From Comamonadaceae bacterium OS-4 (GTDB taxonomy: Bacteria; Pseudomonadota; Gammaproteobacteria; Burkholderiales; Burkholderiaceae_C): DNA of 64,000 bases. Numbering within the stretch: position 1 is the first letter of the stretch; each line of letters begins with the position of its first letter. Of this stretch, positions 28,491 through 37,727 are shown one piece after another. Position numbers and translations under genes: made by a program. The stretch is taken from positions 1,944,501-2,008,500 of the forward strand of contig AP026970.1 of the NCBI GenBank assembly GCA_027924025.1, given 5' to 3'. Below the pieces are notes generated by a model. The model was not told the origin of the DNA, made no database searches, and worked only from the letters and a program-made list of their open reading frames with translations.

Positions 28491-30095
28491 TTACCGGCTG
28501 GCGGCGAGTAATTTTGCGGTGTAAGGATGCTGGGGCGCACTGAACACATCCGAGAGGAGCCCCGCTTCTACCGCCCGCCCTTGGTGCATCACCACCACCC
28601 GGTGCGCCATGGCCTCCACCACCGCCACATCATGGGTAATCAACAGATAAGAAAGCCCCCTCGCCTTTTGCAGCCCTTGCAACAGACGGAGGACCTGCTG
28701 TGCCATTGTGACATCCAAGGCACTCGTGGGCTCATCCAGCACCAAAACCTCTGGCTCCAAAACCAAAGCCCGCGCAATAGCCAAACGTTGCCGCTGTCCG
28801 CCCGAGAACTGGTGCGGGTAACGCTCGAGCATGCCGGGAAACTGGGTCTCTGTGATGCCCACGGTTGCCAGTGCATCGGCCACTCGCTGTTGCCGCTGCT
28901 CCCGGCTGATGCCCGGGCAATGGACATCCAAACCCTCCCCCACCAACTCCTCGACCGTCAGCCGGGGCGACAAGGACGAAAAAGGATCTTGAAAAACGAC
29001 TTGTACTTTTTTTCGGAGAGAGACGTCTGCCCGGGAGCGCCCTGTCCAGGCCACCCCACCAACGCGCACATCGCCCGCATACGGTAACAAACCCAGTGCA
29101 GCCAGTGCCAATGTCGATTTGCCCGAACCGGACTCGCCCACCACGCCCAAGGTCTCACCGCGGCGCAGCTCAAAGCCCACCTGTTGCACCGCAGCAAATC
29201 GGCCCCGGGAGAACCATCCACGCCAACCAGGCCGGGCGACCGGGTAGTCCACTCCGACACCTGCCAGCTCCAAAACCACGGGCGCGTCCGGCAGGAGCGG
29301 CGCCACATCGCGCACCGGCAAGCTGTCCAGCAACTCACGGGTATAGCGATGCTGGGGTGCCGCAAACACCTCACCCACGCTGCCCTGCTCCACGATATGC
29401 CCTCGCTCCATGACCGCCACACGGTCTGCAAATCGGCGCACCAGGTGCAAATCATGGGTAATCAGCAAAATCGCCATGCCTTTGCGCACCTGCAGCTCTG
29501 CCAACAAGTCGAGGATCTGCTGGCGAATGCTCACGTCCAGGGCGGTGGTCGGCTCATCAGCGAGCAACAAGCGGGGTGAGCAGGCCAAGGCCATTGCGAT
29601 CATGGCGCGCTGGCGCTGCCCGCCCGATAGCTGGTGCGGGTAGGCACCAGCACGGCGAGCGGGATCGTCGATCCCGGTATCCGATATTAAATTGATAGCC
29701 CTTTGCGCAGCTTCTGCGCGGGATATAGCCTGTTTTTCTTGCAAGACCTCAGCAATCTGCTCGCCAATGGTGAACAACGGGTTCAGGGCCGTCATCGGCT
29801 CTTGAAACACCATGGCGATATCTTGCCCGCGGATGCCGCGGAGCTGTTGCTCCGACAGTGCCAACAAATCGACAGCCCCTGACGCGGTAGCGAAATGCGC
29901 AGCCCCGGAAGTACGAGCCCCTTGCGCCAAGCCCAAAAGACTCAGCGCGGTTATCGTTTTGCCGGACCCGGACTCCCCCACCAACGCCAACTTTTCACCA
30001 GCCCGGATCATGAAGTCGACGCCCTGGACCACGTCCTTGCCGTCAAATGACACCCTGAGCTGCTCGACTTGCAGCAATACCGGCTGTTGCTTCAT
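28491..30095 (-). CDS. yejF: peptide ABC transporter ATPase (two fused ATP-binding domains)
   Basis: A 534-residue fusion of two ABC ATPases as in YejF. Domain 1: GESGSGKT, LSGGQRQR, LLADEPTTALD. Domain 2: GESGSGKS, FSGGQRQR, LVLDEPTSALD. All Walker and signature motifs are intact. It powers import of oligopeptides (microcin C in E. coli). It overlaps yejE by four bases. Residues ~120-140 (QEKQAISRAEAAQRAINLIS) are encoded by an interspersed repeat copy, although the segment seems no longer than in other YejF proteins. Confidence 0.93.
   Translation of the reverse strand: MKQQPVLLQVEQLRVSFDGKDVVQGVDFMIRAGEKLALVGESGSGKTITALSLLGLAQGARTSGAAHFATASGAVDLLALSEQQLRGIRGQDIAMVFQEPMTALNPLFTIGEQIAEVLQEKQAISRAEAAQRAINLISDTGIDDPARRAGAYPHQLSGGQRQRAMIAMALACSPRLLLADEPTTALDVSIRQQILDLLAELQVRKGMAILLITHDLHLVRRFADRVAVMERGHIVEQGSVGEVFAAPQHRYTRELLDSLPVRDVAPLLPDAPVVLELAGVGVDYPVARPGWRGWFSRGRFAAVQQVGFELRRGETLGVVGESGSGKSTLALAALGLLPYAGDVRVGGVAWTGRSRADVSLRKKVQVVFQDPFSSLSPRLTVEELVGEGLDVHCPGISREQRQQRVADALATVGITETQFPGMLERYPHQFSGGQRQRLAIARALVLEPEVLVLDEPTSALDVTMAQQVLRLLQGLQKARGLSYLLITHDVAVVEAMAHRVVVMHQGRAVEAGLLSDVFSAPQHPYTAKLLAASR
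29681..29737 (+). repeat. ~50-bp interspersed repeat copy inside yejF
   Basis: It contains ATTGATAGCCCTTTGCGCAGC, TTC, GCGCGGG, TAGCC and TGTTTTTC. It aligns with the copy after fabI at about 25 of 47 positions without gaps, including a shared TTGATAGC start. It is antisense to yejF. Confidence 0.55.
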
Positions 30096-31129
30096 AAATC
30101 CTGCTTCCGTGGATCCAAGGCATCACGCAAGGCATCGCCCATCTGGGTCAACAAGAGCAAGGTCACCACGAGCACCCCAAAGGTGGACAGCGAGATCCAC
30201 CAGGCATCGATGTTGTTCTTGCCCTGGGACAGCAATTCACCCAGCGAAGGCGTTCCCGGCGGCACGCCCAAGCCCAGAAAATCAAGCGATGTCAGCGCCA
30301 AGATGGCGCCGCTCATGCGGAATGGCAAAAAAGTCACGACCGGCGTCAAGCTGTTAGGCAAGATATGGCGGGTCATGATGACTCTATCTGAAACGCCCAA
30401 GGTCCGTGCGGCCCGCACATAGTCCAGCTGCCGGTTGCGCAAAAACTCGGCCCGCACATAGTCGGACAGCCCCATCCAGCCAAAAAGACTCAACAAGACG
30501 AGGAGCAAACCCACACTGGGTGCGAACACCGCACTGAAGATGATGAGCAAGTACAGCTCAGGCATGGAGCCCCAGATTTCAATGGCGCGCTGCATCACCA
30601 AATCGGTTTTACCGGCGAAAAACCCCTGTACCGCGCCTGCCAACACGCCTAAAACCACGCCGGTCAGCGTGAGCGCCAACGCAAACAGCACACTCACCCG
30701 GAACCCATAGATCAACTGGGCCAGCAAGTCGCGGCCCCGGTCATCGGTGCCCAACCAGTTGGCACGACTGGGCGGCGCCGGGTTGGGCGCCGTGGCGAAA
30801 TAGTTCAAGGTCTTGGGGCCATAGCGATTGGGGGCGAACAAGGCCCAATTGCCCTCTTGCGACAAGCGCTGTTGGATAAAGGGATCCAGATAGTCCGTGG
30901 GGGTGGCAAAGTCCCCACCGAAGGTGGTTTCCGGGTAATCGCGCACCAGTGGCCAATAGGTTTGGCCTTGGTACACCACCACCAAGGGGCGGTCATTGGA
31001 GACCAATTCCGCACACAGGCTCAGCAGGACCAGCGCGACAAAGGCCCACAAACTGACAAAGCCCAGCCGGTTGCGACGGAAGCGGCGCCATGCGCGTGCG
31101 GCGGGTCCGGGGTTATTCGAATGTGACAC
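30092..31129 (-). CDS. yejE: peptide ABC transporter permease YejE-like
   Basis: A 345-residue inner-membrane permease with six transmembrane segments and a long periplasmic loop after the first. The EAA-like loop reads RAARTLGVSDRVIMTRHILPN. The start is GTG at 31129, overlapping the yejB end by 17 bases, with no clear ribosome binding site, so coupling is likely. It forms the transmembrane pair with YejB. Confidence 0.92.
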   Translation of the reverse strand: MSHSNNPGPAARAWRRFRRNRLGFVSLWAFVALVLLSLCAELVSNDRPLVVVYQGQTYWPLVRDYPETTFGGDFATPTDYLDPFIQQRLSQEGNWALFAPNRYGPKTLNYFATAPNPAPPSRANWLGTDDRGRDLLAQLIYGFRVSVLFALALTLTGVVLGVLAGAVQGFFAGKTDLVMQRAIEIWGSMPELYLLIIFSAVFAPSVGLLLVLLSLFGWMGLSDYVRAEFLRNRQLDYVRAARTLGVSDRVIMTRHILPNSLTPVVTFLPFRMSGAILALTSLDFLGLGVPPGTPSLGELLSQGKNNIDAWWISLSTFGVLVVTLLLLTQMGDALRDALDPRKQDL

Positions 31130-32144
31130 GGGGATCGACCCAGGCGTAACAAAGGTCGGACACCAGCTTGGTGACCAAACCTATGAGTGTGAACAAATAG
31201 AGCGTGCCCATGACTACGGGATAGTCACGCCGGATCACACTCTCGTAACTGAGAAGCCCCAGACCATCCAGCGAGAACTGGGTTTCGATCAGCAGCGATC
31301 CGGTGAAGAACGCACCGATAAACGCCGCAGGAAAGCCGGTGACGATGGGGATCAGTGCATTACGCATCACATGTTTCCACAGCACCATGCGCTCCGGCAG
31401 GCCTTTGGCCCGGGCCGTCAACACATATTGCTTACGGATTTCCTCGAGAAACGAGTTTTTGGTCAGGATGGTGATGGTGGCAAAACTGCTCATCACCATG
31501 GCGGTCACCGGCATGGCGATATGCCAGAGGTAGTCCACGATGCGCGCACCCCAACTCAGGCTCTCCCAATCCGAGGAGGTCAGTCCGCGCAGTGGAAACC
31601 ATTGCAGTTGCCCGCCAAACACCACTAACAAAGCCACACCGAGGACAAAGCCGGGGATCGCAAACCCCACCAGCACGAGGGTACTGGTCACCAGATCAAA
31701 CCGCGTGCCTGCACGGACGGCTTTGGCAATGCCCAAGGGCACCGCAATGCCGTAGCTGATGAAAAAGGTCCAAAGCCCAAGGCTCATGGAGACCGGCAAC
31801 TTCTCCCAGATCAGCTCAGACACCTTGCGGTTCTGAAAAAAACTGGTTCCCAAGTCGAAGCGGGCGAACTGCTGGAGCATCTGCCAAAAACGCTCCGGGG
31901 CCGGCTTGTCAAACCCGTACAAAGCCTTGGCTTGCTCCAGGCGCTTGGGATCCACCCCCTGCGCTCCCCGGTAACTCAAGCCGCCTTCGGCCCCGACGCT
32001 GGCGCCTGCCTTGGCCTCGGCAAGGTACTGCTCGACCGGCCCGCCAGGCACGAACTGCACCACCGCAAACGTCAGCAGCAGCACACCGAAGAGGGTCGGC
32101 ACCATCAACAACAAGCGCTTCAGTGTGTAGGCAAGTAGGTTCAT
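31113..32144 (-). CDS. yejB: peptide ABC transporter permease YejB-like
   Basis: A 343-residue permease of the DppB type. It begins MNLLAYTLKRLLLMVPTLFG, has a periplasmic insert, and carries the EAA loop LTARAKGLPERMVLWKHVMRN. The ATG at 32144 overlaps the yejA stop (ATGA). Confidence 0.92.
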   Translation of the reverse strand: MNLLAYTLKRLLLMVPTLFGVLLLTFAVVQFVPGGPVEQYLAEAKAGASVGAEGGLSYRGAQGVDPKRLEQAKALYGFDKPAPERFWQMLQQFARFDLGTSFFQNRKVSELIWEKLPVSMSLGLWTFFISYGIAVPLGIAKAVRAGTRFDLVTSTLVLVGFAIPGFVLGVALLVVFGGQLQWFPLRGLTSSDWESLSWGARIVDYLWHIAMPVTAMVMSSFATITILTKNSFLEEIRKQYVLTARAKGLPERMVLWKHVMRNALIPIVTGFPAAFIGAFFTGSLLIETQFSLDGLGLLSYESVIRRDYPVVMGTLYLFTLIGLVTKLVSDLCYAWVDPRVTFE

Positions 32145-33943
32145 GGTTGCTTGGCCCACCAGGTGTCAATCGCCCAGCCCTCACCGGCGGCAAAGGGCGG
32201 CATGGCGGCAGGCTTGTCCAGGCGCCAACGGTTGTAAGCCAAGCGGTGCGTGCTGGCTGACCATTGAGGCACTAACAGATAGCTATGGGCAATGACCCGG
32301 TCCAGGGCGCGGCAGGCGGGCAATAACGCGTCCCGCGAGTTGGCAGAAGTCATGCGTTGAATCAGCGTGTCTACCGCGGGGCTTTGCACACCGCTCAGGT
32401 TGCCAGAATCCTCTTGCAGCGCGGCCTTGCTGCCGAAAAGGTCCACAAATTCCTGTCCGGGGTTTTGGGTTCCAGCATAGGCGATAGAGGTCACCTCAAA
32501 CTCAAATTTTTGCAGGCGCTGCTGGTACAGCGCAAAGTCCACTGGGCGGAAATTCAGCTTGACGCCAATCTTTTCCAAATTGCGTGCCCACGGTGTGACG
32601 ACCCGAACACCGCTTTCGTTGCTGTCGAGGTATTCGAGCTCCAGCGCCTGCCCTTGAGCATTGCGCAAGGCGCCATCGCGGTAGATCCAGCCCGCTTGCC
32701 GCAAGAGTTCTTGGGCTTCGCGCAAGTTGTCCCGCAGACTGCGTGCGCCATCGGTGCGGGGCGCTTGCGCCATGGGCCCGAAAACAGGCTCCGGTATCTG
32801 GCCGCGCAAGGGCGCCAACAGGGCCAACTCGGCATCGGTGGGCAATCCCTGGGCCTGGCAGGCCGTATTGCCAAACAGCCCTTGCACACGCTGGTAGGCG
32901 CCGTAAAACATCTGCCGGTTCATCCACTCGTAATCCAGCGCCAAGCCCAGCGCCTGACGCACCCGCACGTCTCGCAACTTGGGTGAGCGGGTGTTCAGCA
33001 CATAGCTCTGGAAGCCGGTGGGCAAGGTATGGCGAAACTCTTCCTTGACCAGTTCTCCGCTGTCGAATTTGCGACCGTTGACCCGCCTTGCCCAGTCACC
33101 AGCAGAGAAAAACCGCATCAGATCGAACTCACCAGCCTTCAATGCCTCCAGCCTCGCGGTGCTGTCTTTGTAGATCTTCACGGTGATACGGTCGAAGTTG
33201 GCAGTCCCCTTCCGAACGGGGAGGCCCCGCGCCCAGTACTGCGGGTCGCGCACATAGGTGATGTCTTTGCCGAAATTGACCGGCCCGATTTTGTAGGGCC
33301 CACTGCCAATCGGGACCTCCATCACGATCTGGTCAAACGGCTTTGCTACGCCAGCGGTCTCGCCCCAACGGTGGCTGAAAACAGGCAGGCCACCGACCGT
33401 GAGGGGTAGTTCGCGATTCGGCTTGGCAAAACGGTACCGCACGGTGCGACTGTCCAGCACATCGACCCCCAACACCTCTTCGAGCAGGCTGCGATACCCC
33501 GGTGCTGCCTGCGTGCTTTTGAGCATGTCAAAACTGTGTTTGACATCACGCGCCAACACAGGGTCCCCATTGTGGAAGCGTGCCTCTGCCCTGAGGACAA
33601 AGGTCACACTCATGCGGTCCGGCGCGACAGACACGTCCTTGGCCAAAAGGCCATAACCCGCGGCGGTCTCATCCAGCGCCCCTGCGAGCAAACTGTCGAA
33701 CATCAGACTGCTCAAATACGCCGGGGCCGAGCCTTTGACGGTGAAGGGGTTGTACTTGTCAAAGGTAGACACCCGCAGGTTGCTGACCAAGCGCAGTTCA
33801 CCGCCTTTGGGGGCGTCCGGGTTCACATACTTGAAGTGCTCAAAACCGGCGTGGTACTGCAAGTCGCCCCACAGCGCGTAGCCGTGGGCTGCCCACGCAC
33901 TGCCCGCCATGAAACTCCAGAGTAATAGTGCCCAATTCCGCAT
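32141..33943 (-). CDS. yejA: peptide ABC transporter substrate-binding protein YejA-like
   Basis: A 600-residue periplasmic binding protein of the SBP_bac_5 (DppA/OppA) family. The signal peptide spans residues 1-18 (LLLWSFMAGSAWA). The YejA pattern follows: HFKYVNPDAPKGGELR, then FDSLL and later CRALDRVIAHSYLLVPQW. It is first in yejA-B-E-F. It diverges from fabI with 42 bases between starts. Confidence 0.92.
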   Translation of the reverse strand: MRNWALLLWSFMAGSAWAAHGYALWGDLQYHAGFEHFKYVNPDAPKGGELRLVSNLRVSTFDKYNPFTVKGSAPAYLSSLMFDSLLAGALDETAAGYGLLAKDVSVAPDRMSVTFVLRAEARFHNGDPVLARDVKHSFDMLKSTQAAPGYRSLLEEVLGVDVLDSRTVRYRFAKPNRELPLTVGGLPVFSHRWGETAGVAKPFDQIVMEVPIGSGPYKIGPVNFGKDITYVRDPQYWARGLPVRKGTANFDRITVKIYKDSTARLEALKAGEFDLMRFFSAGDWARRVNGRKFDSGELVKEEFRHTLPTGFQSYVLNTRSPKLRDVRVRQALGLALDYEWMNRQMFYGAYQRVQGLFGNTACQAQGLPTDAELALLAPLRGQIPEPVFGPMAQAPRTDGARSLRDNLREAQELLRQAGWIYRDGALRNAQGQALELEYLDSNESGVRVVTPWARNLEKIGVKLNFRPVDFALYQQRLQKFEFEVTSIAYAGTQNPGQEFVDLFGSKAALQEDSGNLSGVQSPAVDTLIQRMTSANSRDALLPACRALDRVIAHSYLLVPQWSASTHRLAYNRWRLDKPAAMPPFAAGEGWAIDTWWAKQP

Positions 33944-33985
33944 GCGACAATTCTGCACTAGACCACGCATTTTTAAGAGGACGAT

Positions 33986-34771
33986 ATGGGCTTTTTAGCA
34001 GGCAAGAAGTTGTTGATTACCGGGGTGCTGTCGAACCGCTCCATCGCCTATGGCATCGCCAAAGCGTGCAAAGAACAAGGTGCCGAATTGGCCTTCAGTT
34101 ATGTGGGCGAGCGCTTCAAGGACCGCATCACCGAGTTCGCCGCAGACTTCGACTCCACGCTGGTGTTCGACTGCGACGTCGGCAATGACGAGCAAATCGA
34201 CCAGTTGTTCAAAGACCTGTCGGCCCACTGGCCCACCTTTGACGGTTTTGTGCACAGCATCGGCTTTGCGCCCCGTGAGGCGATTGCCGGCAACTTCCTG
34301 GACGGTCTGACCCGCGAAAACTTCAAAATCGCGCACGACATCAGCGCCTACAGTTTCCCGGCGATGGCGAAGGCGGCCCTGCCCTACCTGTCGCCCAAAG
34401 CGGCTTTGCTGACCCTGTCGTATCTGGGTGCGGAGCGCATCATCCCCAACTACAACACCATGGGCTTGGCCAAGGCGTCCCTGGAAGCCAGCGTGCGCTA
34501 CCTGGCAGAGGCCGTGGGCCCGAAGGGCATCCGTGTGAACGGCATCAGCGCCGGCCCGATCAAGACCTTGGCTGCCAGCGGCATCAAAGACTTCAGCAAG
34601 CTGCTCAGCACAGTGGCCGGTGCATCCCCGATTCGCCGCAACGTAACGACGGAAGACGTGGGCAATGTGGCCGCGTTCTTGTTGAGCGACCTCGCGGGTG
34701 GTGTGACTGCAGAGATCACTTACGTGGACGGCGGTTACAGCCAGACCATGGGCGTGACCACAGACATTTAA
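33986..34771 (+). CDS. fabI: enoyl-ACP reductase (NADH)
   Basis: A 261-residue short-chain dehydrogenase doing the last step of each fatty-acid elongation cycle. It shows the FabI nucleotide motif [13 protein letters not shown], the active pair as [25 protein letters not shown] (Tyr and Lys, split here by description only), and [21 protein letters not shown] lies a few bases before the ATG. Monocistronic, with a strong palindromic terminator downstream. Confidence 0.97.
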   Translation: MGFLAGKKLLITGVLSNRSIAYGIAKACKEQGAELAFSYVGERFKDRITEFAADFDSTLVFDCDVGNDEQIDQLFKDLSAHWPTFDGFVHSIGFAPREAIAGNFLDGLTRENFKIAHDISAYSFPAMAKAALPYLSPKAALLTLSYLGAERIIPNYNTMGLAKASLEASVRYLAEAVGPKGIRVNGISAGPIKTLAASGIKDFSKLLSTVAGASPIRRNVTTEDVGNVAAFLLSDLAGGVTAEITYVDGGYSQTMGVTTDI

Positions 34772-34772
34772 G

Positions 34773-34824
34773 CCAAATACGCCGCTCGCGCTCATGGAAT
34801 GTGCGCGGGTAGCTATCAAAAAAA
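34773..34824 (-). repeat. ~50-bp interspersed repeat copy between fabI and its terminator
   Basis: On the minus strand it starts TTTTTGATAGCTACC, continues with GCGCACATTCCATGAGCGCG, and ends GCGGCGTATTTGG. It fills the space between the fabI stop and the terminator. It serves here as the reference intergenic copy for the in-gene members. Confidence 0.65.
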
Positions 34825-34858
34825 GAGCGCCTGCAGATTAATCTGCAGGCGCTCTTTT
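34821..34858. terminator. perfect palindromic bidirectional terminator
   Basis: A 38-base perfect palindrome: AAAAGAGCGCCTGCAGATT followed by its exact complement. It lies between fabI (+) and the decarboxylase gene (-), with A/T runs at both ends that suit termination in both directions. Confidence 0.88.
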
Positions 34859-34887
34859 CTTTGGGACTCACGTCCTTAAGAAGCGAA

Positions 34888-37158
34888 TCAAGCCTTCACA
34901 CAGTCAGCGTAGTAACGGACCTTGCCGTCTTCACCCACTTCGCTCACCAAACCGTGCACATCGGTCTCAAAGCCGGGGCACTGGGCATTGAACTCGCGGG
35001 AGAACTTGAGGTAGTCCACCACTTTCTTGTTGAACACTTCTCCGGGCACCAACAAAGGAATGCCGGGGGGGTAAGGCGTGACCATGCCGACCGAGACGCG
35101 GCCCTCCAAGTGGTCAATTTCCACGCGCTCGGTTTTGCGCAGGGCAATATGGGCGTAGGCATCACTGGGCTTCATGGCCGGCACCAGATCGCTCAAGTAG
35201 ACCTCGGTCGTCAGGCGAGCGATGTCGAACTTGGCATACAGCTGGTGGATGTGGTGGCACAGGTCTGCCAAGCCCATCTTCTCGTAGCGCGGGTACTTCT
35301 GCACGAACTCGGGCAACACGCGCCACATGGGTTGGTTCTTGGCGTAGTCGTCCTTGAACTGCTGCAACGCGGTCAACATGCTGTTCCAGCGGCCCTTGGT
35401 AATGCCGATGGTGAACATGATGAAGAAGCTGTACAAGCCGGTCTTTTCGACCACCACGCCGTGTTCGGCCAGGAACTTGGTGACGATGGAAGCCGGAATA
35501 CCGGTCTTTGCGAACTTGCCGTTCAGGTCCAAGCCGGGCGTCACGATGGTGGACTTGATCGGGTCCAGCATGTTGAAGCCGCTGGCCAGTTTGCCGAAGC
35601 CGTGCCAGTTGGCCTTGGCGGTTTTGCTTTCGCCCTTGATGATCCAGTCATTGGCGCGGCCGATGCCTTCTTCGGCCAGCTTGTCCGGTCCCCAGACCTT
35701 GAACCACCAGTCGTCACCGTACTCTTCGTCCACCTTGCGCATGGCGCGGCGGAAGTCCAGCGCCTCGGCAATGCTCTCTTCCACCAACGCGGTACCACCG
35801 GGTGGCTCCATCATGGCGGCTGCCACGTCGCAGCTGGCAATGATGCTGTACTGCGGGCTGGTGGAGGTGTGCATCAGGTAAGCCTCGTTGAACAAGTGCT
35901 TGTCCAACTTGACGGTCTGCGAGTCTTGCACCAGCACGTGGCTAGCTTGGCTGATACCGGCCAGCAGCTTGTGGATGGATTGCGTGCTGTACACCACGGC
36001 TTCTTTGGGGCGCGCGCGGTTCTTGCCCATGGCGTGGTAGGTGCCATAGAAAGGGTGGAACGCTGCGTGGGGCAACCAAGCCTCGTCAAAGTGGATGTTT
36101 TCAACATACCCATCAAGCATGCTCTTGATGGTTTCAGTGTTGTAGAGCACGCCGTCGTAGGTACTCTGCGTCAGGGTCAGGATACGGGGCTTTGCCTTTT
36201 TGGCATCTACGCCTTTGAGCAAGGGGTTGGCCTTGATCTTGGCCTGGATAGTGGCCGGCTCAAACTCGCTTTGTGGAATCGGGCCGATGATGCCGAAGTG
36301 GTTACGTGTCGGCTTCAAGAAGACCGGGATCGCGCCGGTCATGATGATGGCGTGCAGGTTGGACTTGTGGCAGTTGCGGTCCACGATCACGATGTCACCG
36401 GGCGCCACCGTGTGGTGCCACACCATCTTGTTGGAGGTAGAGGTGCCATTGGTGACAAAGAAGCAGTGGTCGGCATTGAAAATGCGCGCCGCATTGCGCT
36501 CGGATGCACCGATGGCACCGTTGTGGTCCAGCAATTGGCCCAACTCTTCCACTGCGTTGCACACGTCGGCACGCAGCATGTTCTCGCCATAAAACTGGTG
36601 GTACATCTGGCCCACAGGGCTTTTCAAAAATGCGACACCGCCCGAGTGACCGGGGCAGTGCCAGCTGTAAGAGCCGTCTTCGGCATAGTCCAGCAGCGCC
36701 TTGAAGAACGGGGGCTGCACGCCCTCCAGATAGCCTTTGGCTTCACGGATGATGTGACGCGCCACAAACTCCGGCGTGTCTTCAAACATGTGAATGAAGC
36801 CGTGCAGTTCGCGCAGGATGTCGTTGGGTATATGGCGGCTGGTCTTGGTCTCGCCGTACACATAAATCGGGACATCGAGGTTCTTGCGGCGGACTTCTTC
36901 AATGAAGTGACGCAAATTCAGCACCGCAGGGTCCAAATCCGGGCCCGGAGTGAATTCTTCGTCGTCGATAGACAAGATGAAGGCACTCGCACGGCTCTGT
37001 TGCTGGGCGAACTGGCTCAAATCGCCGTAGCTGGTGACGCCCAGTACTTCAAATCCTTCGGATTCGATCGCCTGCGCCAAGGCACGGATGCCAAGACCCG
37101 ACGTGTTTTCCGAACGGAAATCTTCGTCAATGATGATGATGGGAAAACGAAACTTCAT
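34888..37158 (-). CDS. Orn/Lys/Arg decarboxylase (AdiA/LdcC type)
   Basis: A 756-residue PLP enzyme of the large inducible-type decarboxylases. An N-terminal receiver-like wing domain (residues 1-130) precedes the PLP domain; the Schiff-base Lys lies in STQSIHKLLAG near residue 386. CPGHSGG, NGTSTSNK and HFDEAWLPHAAF are conserved. Which amino acid it uses cannot be fixed; SIHKLLAG resembles arginine decarboxylase AdiA. No antiporter gene is adjacent, so an acid-resistance role is not supported; polyamine supply is equally possible. Confidence 0.88.
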   Translation of the reverse strand: MKFRFPIIIIDEDFRSENTSGLGIRALAQAIESEGFEVLGVTSYGDLSQFAQQQSRASAFILSIDDEEFTPGPDLDPAVLNLRHFIEEVRRKNLDVPIYVYGETKTSRHIPNDILRELHGFIHMFEDTPEFVARHIIREAKGYLEGVQPPFFKALLDYAEDGSYSWHCPGHSGGVAFLKSPVGQMYHQFYGENMLRADVCNAVEELGQLLDHNGAIGASERNAARIFNADHCFFVTNGTSTSNKMVWHHTVAPGDIVIVDRNCHKSNLHAIIMTGAIPVFLKPTRNHFGIIGPIPQSEFEPATIQAKIKANPLLKGVDAKKAKPRILTLTQSTYDGVLYNTETIKSMLDGYVENIHFDEAWLPHAAFHPFYGTYHAMGKNRARPKEAVVYSTQSIHKLLAGISQASHVLVQDSQTVKLDKHLFNEAYLMHTSTSPQYSIIASCDVAAAMMEPPGGTALVEESIAEALDFRRAMRKVDEEYGDDWWFKVWGPDKLAEEGIGRANDWIIKGESKTAKANWHGFGKLASGFNMLDPIKSTIVTPGLDLNGKFAKTGIPASIVTKFLAEHGVVVEKTGLYSFFIMFTIGITKGRWNSMLTALQQFKDDYAKNQPMWRVLPEFVQKYPRYEKMGLADLCHHIHQLYAKFDIARLTTEVYLSDLVPAMKPSDAYAHIALRKTERVEIDHLEGRVSVGMVTPYPPGIPLLVPGEVFNKKVVDYLKFSREFNAQCPGFETDVHGLVSEVGEDGKVRYYADCVKA

Positions 37159-37289
37159 CTACAGGCTCCAACAGCGGGCTAAAAATGGCAAACAGGCGCG
37201 AAGTGTAAGGACTAAATGTGGCAACGCGGCGGCAGTGTCCCGCAATTGGCCCACAATGTGGCGTCATCAATACAACTGGAGTCCCCCTC
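37159..37289. other. divergent intergenic region
   Basis: It lies between the decarboxylase (-) and the NfeD gene (+). No clear promoter or operator was recognised by eye. Confidence 0.3.
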
Positions 37290-37715
37290 ATGTCGGAACC
37301 CACGCTGTGGTGGCTGGCCGTGGGTGCGTTGGTCGCACTGGAGCTGCTCACCGGAACGTTTTATTTGCTGATGCTCGGGCTAGGTGCTGCCGCGGCGGCA
37401 CTGGCGGCCCATGCGGGTGCCAGCGTCACCGCGCAGCTCGTTTGGGCCTCCTTGGTGGGTGGTGGCGCGGTTGCAGTGTGGCACCTCCGCCGCTCACGCG
37501 GCCGGTCGGAACCACCGGCGCAGGCCAACCCCAATGTGAATCTGGATATCGGCGAAGTAGTGCAGGTCGGCGCCTGGAGCCCCGACGGCACGGCCCAAGT
37601 GCACTACCGCGGCGCAGCGTGGACCGCCATCCATCGCGCAGGCGTCAGCCCGGTACCCGGCGCGCACCGGGTGGCAGAAATGGTGGGCAATCGCCTGTTG
37701 GTAGACAAAGCTTAA
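37290..37715 (+). CDS. NfeD-family membrane protein
   Basis: A 141-residue protein: two or three N-terminal transmembrane helices, then a C-terminal OB-fold (NfeD) domain with DIGEVVQVGAWSPDGTAQVHYRGAAW (quoted in two parts in the family). GGAG nine bases upstream supports ATG 37290. NfeD proteins pair with SPFH/stomatin proteins, and the next gene, 12 bases on, is one. Confidence 0.85.
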   Translation: MSEPTLWWLAVGALVALELLTGTFYLLMLGLGAAAAALAAHAGASVTAQLVWASLVGGGAVAVWHLRRSRGRSEPPAQANPNVNLDIGEVVQVGAWSPDGTAQVHYRGAAWTAIHRAGVSPVPGAHRVAEMVGNRLLVDKA

Positions 37716-37727
37716 CGAGGGAACTTT

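Noticed and set aside
28491-33943. Microcin C sensitivity or defence locus, from the Yej transporter together with the S66 peptidase gene at 8.7 kb
   Set aside because: The two loci are 20 kb apart, and LdcA and Yej-type transporters are common housekeeping functions; no microcin genes are present.
34861-37182. Open frame of 773 codons antisense to the Orn/Lys/Arg decarboxylase
   Set aside because: The minus-strand frame has the full PLP-decarboxylase pattern; the plus-strand translation has no recognisable domain or start signal.
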